64,000 nucleotides of DNA from Bradyrhizobium liaoningense (GCF_018130785.1 NZ_JAFCJT010000023.1:40147-104146); one strand, 5' to 3'; counted from the stretch's first letter, positions 47,738 through 56,641 are shown. Notes: generated from the letters alone by a model not told the origin. Numbers and translations: made by a program.

Positions 47738-48012
47738 TCGATTCTCCTCGCTTGGGGCTGCAAATGCGACACGTCCTGCATGGCAGCCAATTGCGCAGGA
47801 CCTTCTTGCGATTTTGAGGATAGCGCTGCGACATTGGTCGCCAGCTTCGGGCAAGTCGATGCGCTTGTCACAGCGATGCAACTTCGTGCCGTCACGTGAC
47901 CACTCTCTTGCAGCCCTGTCAATCGATAAGACCTTGCCTGCACGTCGACCGGATCGCGTGAGCCTCCCGATCGAAGCGGCGGAGCTGCAGATGTGCCGGG
48001 AGGTGCGAAGGC

Positions 48013-48135
48013 TCACATCGGCCGTTTTGCGGCACGCACTTCGGCGATTTCGGAATCGGGATGGCTGACGATGGTGGCGACCCAGATGCCGCTGATGATG
48101 AGCGACCAAGCGGTGTTCCAATAGATCCAAAACAC
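48013..48135 (-). CDS. 40-residue small membrane protein
   Basis: A short frame starting GTG 48135 with GGAGG exactly seven bases upstream. It encodes a hydrophobic aromatic-rich helix ([22 protein letters not shown], about residues 2-23) and a charged tail ([17 protein letters not shown]), the form of a single-pass inner-membrane microprotein with its tail in the cytoplasm. No family recognised. The ribosome site and the clean hydrophobic-then-charged layout make it likely to be real. Confidence 0.65.
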   Translation of the reverse strand: MFWIYWNTAWSLIISGIWVATIVSHPDSEIAEVRAAKRPM

Positions 48136-48221
48136 GTGCCAGCCTCCGGTTCGACCTCGTCCGCTTGCGGGATCAGCATAACGGCAAGGCGAGGCTGATG
48201 TTCCCGGCGCGAAATACGGCG

Positions 48222-48398
48222 CTATTTTTGTTTGGTCGGCGGCGGCGTGCGATCGGTTTGGCCGGTGTGGCGCTTTGCCACGACATCCTCATCGCGCGGA
48301 CCCTCGCGCGGGCGCGGCGGCGGCTTGGGCTGGCCCTTCTGGCCGCCATGCTTGCCGCCCATGTCGGGCTTGCCTTCAAGGTCGTTTTCGCGGGGCAT
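48222..48398 (-). CDS. 58-residue Gly/Pro/Lys-rich small protein
   Basis: Starts at ATG 48398, preceded in frame by TGA. The sequence is hydrophilic and disordered: PRENDLEGKPDMGGKHGGQK, GQPKPPPRPREGPRDEDVVA, ending TGQTDRTPPPTKQK. The composition is unlike a random GC-rich frame (Asp, Glu, Lys and Gly rich, few Arg/Ala/Ser runs). No clear ribosome site is present. Unknown function. Confidence 0.5.
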   Translation of the reverse strand: MPRENDLEGKPDMGGKHGGQKGQPKPPPRPREGPRDEDVVAKRHTGQTDRTPPPTKQK

Positions 48399-48545
48399 GC
48401 GGGGTCAATGCGCTCGCGCGGCATTGGTTCGCGATGATGATGATGTGATGTTTTGCCTGTGAACGAGTTCATAGGATCGTCGCGGTTTGCAGTGCAGGAT
48501 CATTCGCGTGCCCCGGGGCATCAAACGACGGATGGACTTGGCCTG

Positions 48546-48683
48546 ATGCGGAAACGATTGGTCGCCTGGACCATTTTGACCTGCGCGCTGCTTGCGGTGG
48601 CCGTGTGGGGCCTGCTCGGGGCACCCGACACTGCGTCCGGCCCGCATCTGCCCTCCCGCAGCCTGACAGCCGCAGTGCGGTAG
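48546..48683 (+). CDS. 45-residue single-pass membrane protein
   Basis: The frame from ATG 48546 reads MRKRLVAWTILTCALLAVAV followed by WGLLGAPDTASG and a short Ser/Leu/Arg tail. A basic start and one hydrophobic helix suggest a signal anchor or an exported peptide. The ribosome site is weak (GGA at 48531). Plausible but unproved. Confidence 0.4.
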   Translation: MRKRLVAWTILTCALLAVAVWGLLGAPDTASGPHLPSRSLTAAVR

Positions 48684-48810
48684 CCAGCCCCCGCGCGACC
48701 GATACAATTTCGGCATCGATCAATCTCCAACTGGAATTTGGTACCGCGGCACGGCTCCCGCTATCCTCCACGGCAAAACGACAACGCCATACGGCTTTCA
48801 GGAGGACCCC

Positions 48811-49926
48811 ATGCTGAGACCGCCCCGACGCATCGCGCCACGCGCTGCGATCGCCACCACCCTCGCTTTCCTCACCCTCGTTTCTGGAGTCCGCGCCGGC
48901 ATGGCCGAGACCTTCGCCTATGTCGGCAATGCCGACAGCAACGACATCAGCGTGTTCAAGATGGCCGAGAGCGGCGAGATGACACTGGTGCAGACCGCCG
49001 CCTTCACCGGCGTCGACAAGCCCGGCTCCTCGACGCCGCTTGCGATCACGCCCGACCATCGCGTCCTGATCGCCGGCGTGCGCTCGCAGCCATTCCTCGC
49101 GGTGAGCTTTGCGATCGATCCCAAGACGGGACAGCTCAGCCACATCGGCAACGGCCCGCTCGCCGACAGCATGGCGAACATCGCAGCCGACCGCGGCGGC
49201 AAATTCCTGTTCAGCGCCTCCTATGGCGGCAACAAGGTCGCGCTCAATCCGCTTAACGCCAACGGCGTCGCCGGCGAGCCGAAGCAGGTGATTCCGACCG
49301 GGCTGAACGCGCATGCCTTCCTGCCCTCGCCCGATAACCGCTTCGTGTTCGCGACCAATCTCGGCTCCGACCAGATTCTGAGCTTCGCGTTCGACGCCAC
49401 GGCGGGCACGCTGAGGCCGAGCGATCCGCCGGTGACCAAGGTGCCGGAGAAATCGGGGCCGCGGCACTTCGTGTTCCATCCCAATGGCAAGTTCGTCTAT
49501 CTCATCCACGAGCTGAACGGTGACGTCGCGGCGTTCGCCTATGAGGCCAAGAGCGGTGCCTGGGACGAGATCCAGCGCACCACCGCGCTGCCGGAAGGTT
49601 TTAACGGAAAGCCCTGGGCCGCCGACATCCACATCACCCCGGACGGCCGCTTCCTCTACGCCTCCGAGCGCACCACCAACACGCTCACCGCCTACAAGGT
49701 CGACGCGACGAGCGGCAAGCTGACCACGATCGGCAGCGTGCCGACGGAGAAGCAGCCGCGCGGCTTCCACATCGATCCCTCCGGGCGCTACCTCGCCGCC
49801 GTCGGCGAGCTCTCCGACAGCATGACGGTCTATGCGATCGACCAGAGCAGCGGCGCACTCGCCAAGCTGAAATCCTATCCGACCGGCAAGAAGCCGAACT
49901 GGGTGGAGTTTCTGAACCTGCCGTGA
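48811..49926 (+). CDS. Exported lactonase-family beta-propeller protein
   Basis: A 371-residue protein of the 6-phosphogluconolactonase-like (YbhE type) seven-bladed propeller family, with a signal peptide (about 1-32, ending VRAGMAE). Repeated blade motifs include FAYVGNADSNDISVFKM, HAFLPSPDNRFVFATNLGSD, RHFVFHPNGKFVYLIHE, IHITPDGRFLYASERTTNT and FHIDPSGRYLAAVGE. The export signal argues against a role in the cytoplasmic pentose pathway; an extracytoplasmic sugar-lactone or other ring-opening role is more likely. AGGAGG precedes the ATG. Confidence 0.9.
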   Translation: MLRPPRRIAPRAAIATTLAFLTLVSGVRAGMAETFAYVGNADSNDISVFKMAESGEMTLVQTAAFTGVDKPGSSTPLAITPDHRVLIAGVRSQPFLAVSFAIDPKTGQLSHIGNGPLADSMANIAADRGGKFLFSASYGGNKVALNPLNANGVAGEPKQVIPTGLNAHAFLPSPDNRFVFATNLGSDQILSFAFDATAGTLRPSDPPVTKVPEKSGPRHFVFHPNGKFVYLIHELNGDVAAFAYEAKSGAWDEIQRTTALPEGFNGKPWAADIHITPDGRFLYASERTTNTLTAYKVDATSGKLTTIGSVPTEKQPRGFHIDPSGRYLAAVGELSDSMTVYAIDQSSGALAKLKSYPTGKKPNWVEFLNLP

Positions 49927-49931
49927 GGCTA

Positions 49932-49957
49932 CTTACCCACCGGAGGGGGAGGGTAAG
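49932..49957. repeat. CTTACCC hairpin, half element
   Basis: CTTACCC and GGGTAAG arms, with a ggaggggga core, six bases after the lactonase stop. The arms match those of the larger element at 54278-54405, so this looks like a solo end of that family, placed to act as a terminator. Confidence 0.65.
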
Positions 49958-50110
49958 AGACGGCGAACCTCTTCGTCCTTGCCACGACTAATTCAACGGG
50001 CGGCATCGCGCCGCCCGCGCTGCTGCGGCATTCTCGTCCGGCCGGCCCATGGTCCGCCGCGGTTGCTTCTGCTAACGATGAGGCCGTCAAGGCCCCAACC
50101 GGAATGACCG

Positions 50111-50998
50111 ATGCGTCCATTGCCTGCGCGTTCCTTTTCCCGAAAATTCGTTGCTCTCGCCGGACTGGTTCTGCTGTCCGCCCAGCCCACGCTCGCCGCC
50201 GATGACGACGCGCCCAAGGGGCCGGCGGTCACGGTGCTGAAGGTCGCAAAATCCTGCTTCTCCGACATCGTCGAGGCCACCGGCACGATCATCGCGCGCG
50301 AGGAGACCTCGGTGCGGCCGGAGCGTCCCGGCCTGAAGGTCACGGAGGTGCTGGCGGAAGCCGGCGACACCACCACGGCCGGCCAGGTGCTGGCGCGGCT
50401 GGCGCTGCCCGAAGGCGGCACGCTTCAGGTCACCGCCCCCGTGGCGGGCGTGATCGCGACGTCGACCGCGCAGATCGGCAACCTCGCCTCGGCCAAGGGC
50501 GAGGCGCTGTTCACGATCGTGGCGCGCAGCGAATATGATCTCGTCGGCCTGGTCGCGACCACCGATATTCGCAAGCTCGCGGTCAACCAGCAGGCAACCG
50601 TGCGCATTGCCGGCGCGGGCGATCTCGACGGCAAGGTGCGCCGCATCGGACCGACCGTCGAGCCGAACATCCAGCAGGGCATTGTCTATATCGCCATCAA
50701 CTCGCCGAAGCGGCTCTTGCTGAAAGCGAGCGGACGCGCGCTGATCAAGACCGGCCAGAGCTGCAACGTCGCGGTGCCTCTCACGGCCGTGCAATATACA
50801 TCCGCCGGCACCGTGGTGCAGGTGATCCGCCGCAACCGCGTCGAGACCAAGCGGGTCGAGATCGGCTTGATGTCGGGCGGCAATATCGAGGTTCGCGACG
50901 GCCTCAACGAAGGCGACGTCGTCGTCGCCCGCGCCGGCGCGCTGTTGCGCGAAGGCGATCCGGTGCGCCCGGTGATGGCCACGGAAGCTGCGAAGTAG
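50111..50998 (+). CDS. Orphan RND-type periplasmic adaptor
   Basis: A 295-residue membrane-fusion-like protein with a cleavable signal peptide (1-29, LSAQPTLA). The barrel-sandwich halves (ATGTIIAREETSVRPERPGL, LQVTAPVAGVIATSTAQIG) join almost directly without a coiled-coil hairpin, followed by beta-barrel and membrane-proximal domains. It shares the CFSD(I/L)V...TG entry motif and domain order with the adaptor at 25058 but has no pump gene beside it. It may serve a pump encoded elsewhere or a non-efflux role. Confidence 0.87.
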   Translation: MRPLPARSFSRKFVALAGLVLLSAQPTLAADDDAPKGPAVTVLKVAKSCFSDIVEATGTIIAREETSVRPERPGLKVTEVLAEAGDTTTAGQVLARLALPEGGTLQVTAPVAGVIATSTAQIGNLASAKGEALFTIVARSEYDLVGLVATTDIRKLAVNQQATVRIAGAGDLDGKVRRIGPTVEPNIQQGIVYIAINSPKRLLLKASGRALIKTGQSCNVAVPLTAVQYTSAGTVVQVIRRNRVETKRVEIGLMSGGNIEVRDGLNEGDVVVARAGALLREGDPVRPVMATEAAK

Positions 50999-51010
50999 GG
51001 TCTCGTGTGT

Positions 51011-51135
51011 CCCGGACGCGCTGCAGCGTGAAACGCTGCTGCGCCGAGCCGGGACCTGTCTCCCAGCGAACGATACGCCAAAAAGAATGGGCCCCGGCTC
51101 AGCGTCGCATCATTGCATGATGCGCCGCGTCCGGG
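51011..51135. repeat. Compound GC palindrome in a convergent region
   Basis: Outer arms CCCGGACGCG and CGCGTCCGGG, with inner pairs such as CTGCAGCG/CGCTG and GAGCCGGG/CCCCGGCTC. It is next to copy 3 of the GTAGGGTGGGCAAAG family, between stops at 50998 and 51270. Confidence 0.75.
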
Positions 51136-51153
51136 GCACGAAAACTCAGACAT

Positions 51154-51244
51154 CGTAGGGCGGGCAAAGCGGAGCGTGCCCACGTCTACTGTCGAAATCC
51201 TGGAGAGACGGTGGGCACGGCGCTTTGCGCCTTCCCACCCTACG
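51154..51244. repeat. GTAGGGTGGGCAAAG palindromic repeat, copy 3
   Basis: A 91-bp copy with CGTAGGGCGGGCAAAG at the left and CCCACCCTACG at the right end. It again lies between convergent genes, 25 bases before the caspase-like gene's stop. Confidence 0.88.
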
Positions 51245-51269
51245 AGAGCTCGCAAGCCCTCAGGAAAAA

Positions 51270-52118
51270 CTAGCCGCCGGCTTCGCCGAAATGGACGTCT
51301 TCGAGCAGCGAGGAGGAGATGGTCGGGACCTGGTCGCCTTCGGAGGCGCGGGAGATGGCGACGCGGGTCTTATTGAAGACGCCTTCGGCGCTACCCTGCG
51401 CATTGAGGTTGTTGAGGAACTCGCCGACCAGCACGCTGTGCTCGCCCTTGCCGTCATCGACGACCTTGCCGGGCGAAGCGGAGGAGAGGATCAGGGCATT
51501 GTCGGGCGCGCTGATCGGCGCAAGACCATGGCTGTAGGAGCGGAAGCGGCGCTCGTAAGGATTACGGCGGGAGGCGTCGACGACGACGAGCTTGGCCTTG
51601 GCGCCCTGCTCCTTCATCATGTCGAGCACGCCGTCGATGGAGACGCCCTGGCGGCGGACATCGCTTTCCTTCCAGATCACCGCATCGACCGGCAGCATGT
51701 AGCTTTCGCGGCCGGCCTGCACGCCGTAGCCGCCGAAGAACAGCATGACGACGGTGTCGCGCTTGATCCGGGACTTCAGGCGATTGACCGCGCGGACCAT
51801 GTCGTCCCTGGTGGCGTCTTCCACCATGTCGACGTCAAAGCCGTTCTTGCGCAGCGACGAGGACAGCGCACGGGCGTCGTTGATCGACTGCGTCAGCGGC
51901 GCGCTGGCGTCGGGATAATGTCCATTGCCGATGACCAGGGCGAGGCGGGACGACTGGCCGATCGAGCCGGTAACCTGGTCGGTCGACACGGCCTTGGCGG
52001 CATCGATCGCGCGCATGTTGAGGGCAGCATGGGCGCCGATCACGAGCGACACCGTGCCGATGAGGGCTGCGGCCACTGCAATCGTGCGTCTGGAAAGCTC
52101 GAGCTGCCTTACATTCAT
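51270..52118 (-). CDS. Membrane-anchored caspase-fold pseudoenzyme
   Basis: A 282-residue protein: one N-terminal membrane segment (about 12-33, TIAVAAALIGTVSLVIGAHAA), then a peptidase C14-like domain (about 58-275; RLALVIGNGHYPDASAPL). The catalytic His site reads GGYG (Y131) and the Cys site DAS (S183), so both dyad residues are lost, as in the protein at 22557, with which it shares ESDVRR and RRNP(F/Y)ERRFRS. It lacks the TPR part. A structural or competitive-binding role at the inner membrane is inferred. Confidence 0.87.
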   Translation of the reverse strand: MNVRQLELSRRTIAVAAALIGTVSLVIGAHAALNMRAIDAAKAVSTDQVTGSIGQSSRLALVIGNGHYPDASAPLTQSINDARALSSSLRKNGFDVDMVEDATRDDMVRAVNRLKSRIKRDTVVMLFFGGYGVQAGRESYMLPVDAVIWKESDVRRQGVSIDGVLDMMKEQGAKAKLVVVDASRRNPYERRFRSYSHGLAPISAPDNALILSSASPGKVVDDGKGEHSVLVGEFLNNLNAQGSAEGVFNKTRVAISRASEGDQVPTISSSLLEDVHFGEAGG

Positions 52119-52542
52119 CTCGCTTCATTCCTGTCAGTGCCAAAGACCAGCCAAGCGCGCGCACACTGTTTGAGTAGCGCGATAGCGTCTTCAGGTTTGA
52201 GGGATTGGCCGGGGATGTGCCCCCGAATTGCGCGCAATTTGCGGCGCCGCACCAAACAAAGCCTTAACCGGATATCGCCTCCCCGGCAATAGATCACCCA
52301 AAATTTGAACTAAGTACCTGAATATATTGGTTAATCCTCCGAGCGGAATTTGCACGTTTTTCATCGCCGGCCCCTTGTAACCGCCTTAATCGTGCAGCTT
52401 CCGTGCCGGATTTTTCCGTGACCACCATCACATTTGTATTTCCCGCGAATCCGGGTAGCTTTTTCAAAGACTTGGAGGGGGTGGTGCGCAGATGGGAGCG
52501 TGCCGGCCGGCCTCTGGCCAAGCCCCCGCGACCAGGTATTTC
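52119..52542. other. 424-base divergent region
   Basis: It holds the 5' sides of the caspase-like gene and of the 575-residue protein. An AT-rich run around 52300-52350 (ttgaactaagtacctgaatatattggttaat) is a likely promoter area, but I cannot assign boxes with confidence. No repeat or gene is seen. Confidence 0.4.
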
Positions 52543-54270
52543 ATGAGCTTTCATTATTTTGCCGGCGCCGCCTGCCGTGCGCTGACGGCGCAGAAAGACG
52601 GCCCCTCGCTTTACGACGTCTGCGATCCCGTATTGTCGGGCCCTGCCAGCGGCGATCCGCATCTGGCCAAGTTCTACAAGACCGCGCTCGGCAATCCCGC
52701 ATTGCGGATACTGCTGCGACGCGCGGGCGTGCCAGAGCTGCGTGACGAAGCGAAGCTGACCCGGCTCCGGGCGGCGCTCGCCCGCGCGCGCGACGAAGCC
52801 GAGCCTGATTGGGCGGCGGTCGGCCAGCCCGTCGCCGGTCTCGTCGACAGCATCGCGCTCGATCATCCCAAGCCGCCGCCGGCGATGTTCACCGGTTCCG
52901 CGCCGCCGCAGGGGCAGATCGACAGCGTGATCCGCGACTGCGCGCAGCATCTGCTCGGCTCGTACCGCAAGAACGGCTTCCTGCCGACCTATGCCGCGTT
53001 CAACCTGATCGGCGATCCTGACTTCCGCGGGCGCGAGCTGATCATGGCGCTCACCGGGCTGAACGCGCGCGGCTACAAGAATTCCTCGCTGCTGTTCAAC
53101 CTCGCCCGCGTTTTCATCGCGCGCTCGCCGGCAGCCGCCGTCGTCAATCCGCCCTGGCGCGGCATTGCCGAGCCGATGTGGGAGCCGGTGCAGATCCGAC
53201 ACCGCTCGGCCTATTACGACGCGTTCTTCATCGAGGCGCTGCTGAGCTATGTCGAGACCGGGCTCGCCTCGCCCGCCGACAAGATTGCGGCCGAGCGCGC
53301 GATCGCCGACATGGTCGATTTCTGCGTCAACATCAGCCGCGAAGAGGTCGAGGGCATCGACGGCGCACGGTTCAACGTCATCACCGCGCTGGCGCCCGCG
53401 CCGCATCCGCGCTTCTCCCGCTACTTCGCCCAGATCAAGCAGGACCTCGGCTTCGGCGTCTACGTGCCGGATTGCGACACCACGGCGTGCTCGATCTCGG
53501 CAGCGACGCAAGCCGGCTGCACCGATCCGATCATCGACCAGCCGCTGCTCGACTTCTATAGCGGCTACCAGGTGCGCGCAGGCGTCAACGCGCCGCGCGT
53601 GACCGTGCCGCTCAACGACAATATCGACTACGAGGGCGGCGTCGCGACCTGGATCGACAACCTCAAGGGCGAGCGGCCCTATGGCAATGATCTCGATCCG
53701 ACGCTCAATCTCGACATTCTCGAGGTCAGCTTTCGCAACCTCGCGCGCTGGAAGATCCTGGAGACGCCGGCGCGGCTCGCCACCGTGCATCGCATCATCG
53801 GCTTCCAGAAGCGGTTGGCGGCCAGCGGCGCCTTCGCCAATCCACGCTCGCACATCTATTACCTGCCTGAGCTCTACAGCGCCTATTTCGGCCGCTGCTA
53901 TGCCGCCTTCCTGGCGCTGCCGCTGGAGGCGCAGGCCGCGATCGATCCGGACGGCGATTTCGATTTCATCCGCCACCGCGTGCTCTCCTACGTCAAGGGC
54001 GAGCTGATGGCCGCGGAGATGAACGTGTTCGACGCGGCGCTGGCGCTGATCGCACTCGGCCATCTCGGCGCCGACCCGCGCGCGTTTGCACCGGCGCTGA
54101 ACGTCATCGTCGCTGGCTTGGGCGAAGGCGGCCGCCGCGGCCCGTTCCGCGCGTATGAATGGAACAAGATGAAGACGCCGACGCGGATTCTGGTGGGTGG
54201 TCCGGAGGTGACGTCAGCCTTCGTGCTGATGGGGCTGGCGGTGGCGAAGCGGGCGATGGCGCGGGGGTGA
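52543..54270 (+). CDS. Unrecognised 575-residue protein, possible alpha/alpha-toroid fold
   Basis: A soluble, helix-rich protein with no signal peptide. It contains VYVPDCDTTACSISAATQAG near residue 310, where D-x-D-T-T-A recalls the DxDDTA acid motif of class II terpene cyclases and related alpha/alpha-barrel proteins. It also has SSLLFNLARVFIARSP, HRSAYYDAFFIEALLSYVET, SHIYYLPELYSAYFGRCYAA and RGPFRAYEWNKMKTPTRILV. The repeated helical pairs fit a toroid, but terpene-cyclase QW repeats are not evident, so enzyme activity is only a guess. The start at MSFHYF is preceded by a weak AGG. Confidence 0.8.
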   Translation: MSFHYFAGAACRALTAQKDGPSLYDVCDPVLSGPASGDPHLAKFYKTALGNPALRILLRRAGVPELRDEAKLTRLRAALARARDEAEPDWAAVGQPVAGLVDSIALDHPKPPPAMFTGSAPPQGQIDSVIRDCAQHLLGSYRKNGFLPTYAAFNLIGDPDFRGRELIMALTGLNARGYKNSSLLFNLARVFIARSPAAAVVNPPWRGIAEPMWEPVQIRHRSAYYDAFFIEALLSYVETGLASPADKIAAERAIADMVDFCVNISREEVEGIDGARFNVITALAPAPHPRFSRYFAQIKQDLGFGVYVPDCDTTACSISAATQAGCTDPIIDQPLLDFYSGYQVRAGVNAPRVTVPLNDNIDYEGGVATWIDNLKGERPYGNDLDPTLNLDILEVSFRNLARWKILETPARLATVHRIIGFQKRLAASGAFANPRSHIYYLPELYSAYFGRCYAAFLALPLEAQAAIDPDGDFDFIRHRVLSYVKGELMAAEMNVFDAALALIALGHLGADPRAFAPALNVIVAGLGEGGRRGPFRAYEWNKMKTPTRILVGGPEVTSAFVLMGLAVAKRAMARG

Positions 54271-54277
54271 GATGTCT

Positions 54278-54405
54278 CTTACCCTCCGGGGTGGGGTGAT
54301 CTCTCCACTCGGGCACTGTTCGTCGCGGAGAGACCGTCACCCCACCCCGCTCGCGCTACGCGCGATCGACCCTCCCCCTCCAGGGCCCCGCAAGGGGAGG
54401 GTAAG
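54278..54405. repeat. CTTACCCTCC palindromic repeat
   Basis: Outer arms CTTACCCTCC and GGAGGGTAAG bracket inner complementary blocks (GGGTGGGGTGA with TCACCCCACCC; CTCTCC with GGAGAG) plus CGCTACGCGCG-like symmetry. It starts eight bases after the stop at 54270 and precedes the nuclease gene, so it lies between two genes of the same strand. Confidence 0.82.
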
Positions 54406-54526
54406 CGAAGCCCCGCCACAATGACGGGAAGTTGAAAGCTCAATCGTTGGGCAGGCGCTGGCCGGGCGGCCAAAAGCCGACCACAATTGCGGGGTCTATC
54501 GAGATTTTCATTACACGCGGACCGGC

Positions 54527-55252
54527 ATGTTGCGGAAATTCCTGATTGCGCTGTCTTTGCTCGCACTTCCGTCGCTGGCCGAGGCCGCCGACATCACCGG
54601 TACGGCAAAAGTCCGCGCCGGCGACGCCGTCCTGATCGGGAACACGCGGGTCCGGCTCGGCGGCATCGACGCGCCAGCGGTCGACCAGCTCTGCCTCAAT
54701 ACAAAAACCGAGCGCTGGACCTGCGGCATCGCGGCGCGCGACGAGCTCGCCAAATACACCGAAGGCAAGAGCTGGGTCTGCCACGCCCGCGCGATCGACC
54801 GGCGCGGCCGCACCGTGGCGCGCTGCGAGGTCGGCGGCGAGGACATCCAGAAATGGCTGGTGCGCAGCGGCTGGGCACTGGCCTACACCCGCCTCTCGCG
54901 CGACTACGAACCCGACGAGGCGGCCGCGCGCGAGGCAAAGGCCGGCATGTGGCAGGGCGCCTTCATCGCGCCGTGGGACTGGCGCGTCCGCAACAAGAAG
55001 ACCGCCATCCTGGGCGCGACCAAGCCGCCCGAGGGCGCGCATGCGGTGCTGCTCGCATCGGCCTCCGGGCCGGTCGCGCCCTCGCCGGACTGCACCATCA
55101 AGGGCAACGTCAACACCGCCGGCGAGTGCATCTATCACCAGCCGACCAGCCGCTGGTACACCCAGATCAAGATGAAGATCAGCAAGGGCACCCGCTGGTT
55201 CTGCTCGGTGGAAGAGGCCGAAGCCGCCGGCTGCCGCGAGACCAAGAGATGA
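54527..55252 (+). CDS. Exported staphylococcal-nuclease-like protein
   Basis: A 241-residue protein: signal peptide (1-20, LIALSLLALPSLAEA), SNase-like OB fold (about 22-150) with TGTAKVRAGDAVLIGNTRVRLGGIDAP, an Arg-rich loop and GEDIQKWLVRSGWALAY. A C-terminal extension follows with four cysteines (DCTIKGNVNTAGECIYH ... WFCSVEEAEAAGC). The usual catalytic Asp pair is partly replaced (GDAVLI where GDTI/D is typical), so nuclease activity is uncertain. The extension resembles small calcium-binding-like Cys modules found after SNase domains in other rhizobia. Confidence 0.88.
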   Translation: MLRKFLIALSLLALPSLAEAADITGTAKVRAGDAVLIGNTRVRLGGIDAPAVDQLCLNTKTERWTCGIAARDELAKYTEGKSWVCHARAIDRRGRTVARCEVGGEDIQKWLVRSGWALAYTRLSRDYEPDEAAAREAKAGMWQGAFIAPWDWRVRNKKTAILGATKPPEGAHAVLLASASGPVAPSPDCTIKGNVNTAGECIYHQPTSRWYTQIKMKISKGTRWFCSVEEAEAAGCRETKR

Positions 55253-55416
55253 GTGCATGGTCCGGAAACGTGTGAGGCGGTTTTCCGACAAGACCATGCT
55301 CGAAACAAAAACCACCCCAGACCTGCGTTTTGCGTGCTTTTCTTGGGCTTCCACGGCGCGTAAAATGTGAATCAGCAACCCACCAGCCTGTTCTCAAGCA
55401 ACAAGGACCAACAGCA

Positions 55417-56604
55417 ATGACCGTTCGCGCGGGCCGGGAATTTCTGGCCATCCCCGGGCCCACCACGATGCCCGACGAGGTGCTGCGGGCGATGCATCGT
55501 CCGGCCATCGACATCTACTCCAGGGAGATGCTCGACCTGACCGAAAGCCTGCTCCGCGACATCTCGAATCTGTTCGCGACCAAGGGCAAGTCCTACATCT
55601 ACATCGCCAACGGTCACGGTGCCTGGGAAGCCGCTCTGAGCAACGTTTTGTCGCGCGGCGACAAGGTGCTGGTGCTGGAGAGCGGACGCTTCGCGATCGG
55701 CTGGGGCAATGCGGCAGCCTTGATGGGCGCCGAGGTCGAGGTGCTCAAGGGCGACTGGCGCCGCGCGGTGCGGCCGAGTGAAGTCGAGGAGCGCCTGCGC
55801 CGCGACAAGGAGCACAAGATCAAGGCCGTCGTCGTCGTCCAGGTCGATACGGCGTCGGGCGTGCAGAACGACATCGAGGCGATCGGCAAGGCGATCAAGG
55901 CGGCCGGCCATCCCGCGCTGTACATGGTCGACACCGTGGCATCGCTCGGCTGCATGCCGTTCGAGATGGACAAATGGGGCGTCGACGTCGCGATGTCCGG
56001 CTCGCAGAAGGGCTTGATGACGCCGCCCGGCCTCGGTTTCGTCTCCGCCAATGCGCGCGCGCTCGAGGTGCACAAGAAAGCGAACATGGCGACGCCCTAT
56101 TGGAGCTGGAGCGAGCGCGAAGGCACCGAGAACTATCGCAAATACGCCGGCACCGCGCCGGTGCATTTGCTGTTCGCGCTGCGTCAGGCGATCGACCTCC
56201 TGCACGAGGAAGGTCTGGAGAACGCCTTCCGCCGCCACAGCCTGCTCGGCGAAGCCGCACGCCGCGCGGTCTCCGTATGGACGGAAGGCCAGGTGCTCGG
56301 CTTCAACGTTGCGGAGGCCAGCGAGCGCTCCAACACCGTGACCACGGTGACCATGAGCAACGGCCACGATCCGGCGGTGCTGCAACGCTATTGCAAGGAC
56401 AAGTGCGGCGTCGTGCTCGGCACCGGTATCGGCGACCTCTCGGGCCAGGCCTTCCGTATCGCCCATATGGGCCATGTCAACGCGCCGATGCTGCTCGGCA
56501 CGCTCGGGGTGGTCGAGGTCGCGCTGAACGCGCTGAAGATCCCGCATGGCAAGGGCGGGCTGGAAGCGGCGGTGTCGTATCTCGGCGAAGAGGTGGCGGT
56601 GTAA
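55417..56604 (+). CDS. PLP-dependent aminotransferase, serine/alanine-glyoxylate type
   Basis: A 395-residue fold-type I, class V aminotransferase. The PLP lysine is in SGSQKGLMTPPG (about residue 200), the cofactor aspartate in YMVDTVASLG, and the N-terminal substrate loop in FLAIPGPTTMP. It most resembles serine-glyoxylate and alanine-glyoxylate aminotransferases, which move amino groups to glyoxylate in C1/C2 metabolism; aspartate or 2-aminoethylphosphonate relatives cannot be excluded. The ATG follows AAGGACC. No serine-cycle neighbours are in the window. Confidence 0.9.
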   Translation: MTVRAGREFLAIPGPTTMPDEVLRAMHRPAIDIYSREMLDLTESLLRDISNLFATKGKSYIYIANGHGAWEAALSNVLSRGDKVLVLESGRFAIGWGNAAALMGAEVEVLKGDWRRAVRPSEVEERLRRDKEHKIKAVVVVQVDTASGVQNDIEAIGKAIKAAGHPALYMVDTVASLGCMPFEMDKWGVDVAMSGSQKGLMTPPGLGFVSANARALEVHKKANMATPYWSWSEREGTENYRKYAGTAPVHLLFALRQAIDLLHEEGLENAFRRHSLLGEAARRAVSVWTEGQVLGFNVAEASERSNTVTTVTMSNGHDPAVLQRYCKDKCGVVLGTGIGDLSGQAFRIAHMGHVNAPMLLGTLGVVEVALNALKIPHGKGGLEAAVSYLGEEVAV

Positions 56605-56641
56605 TTCTCTTTCGTCCCGGCGAAAGCTTTGATTCTTTCTT

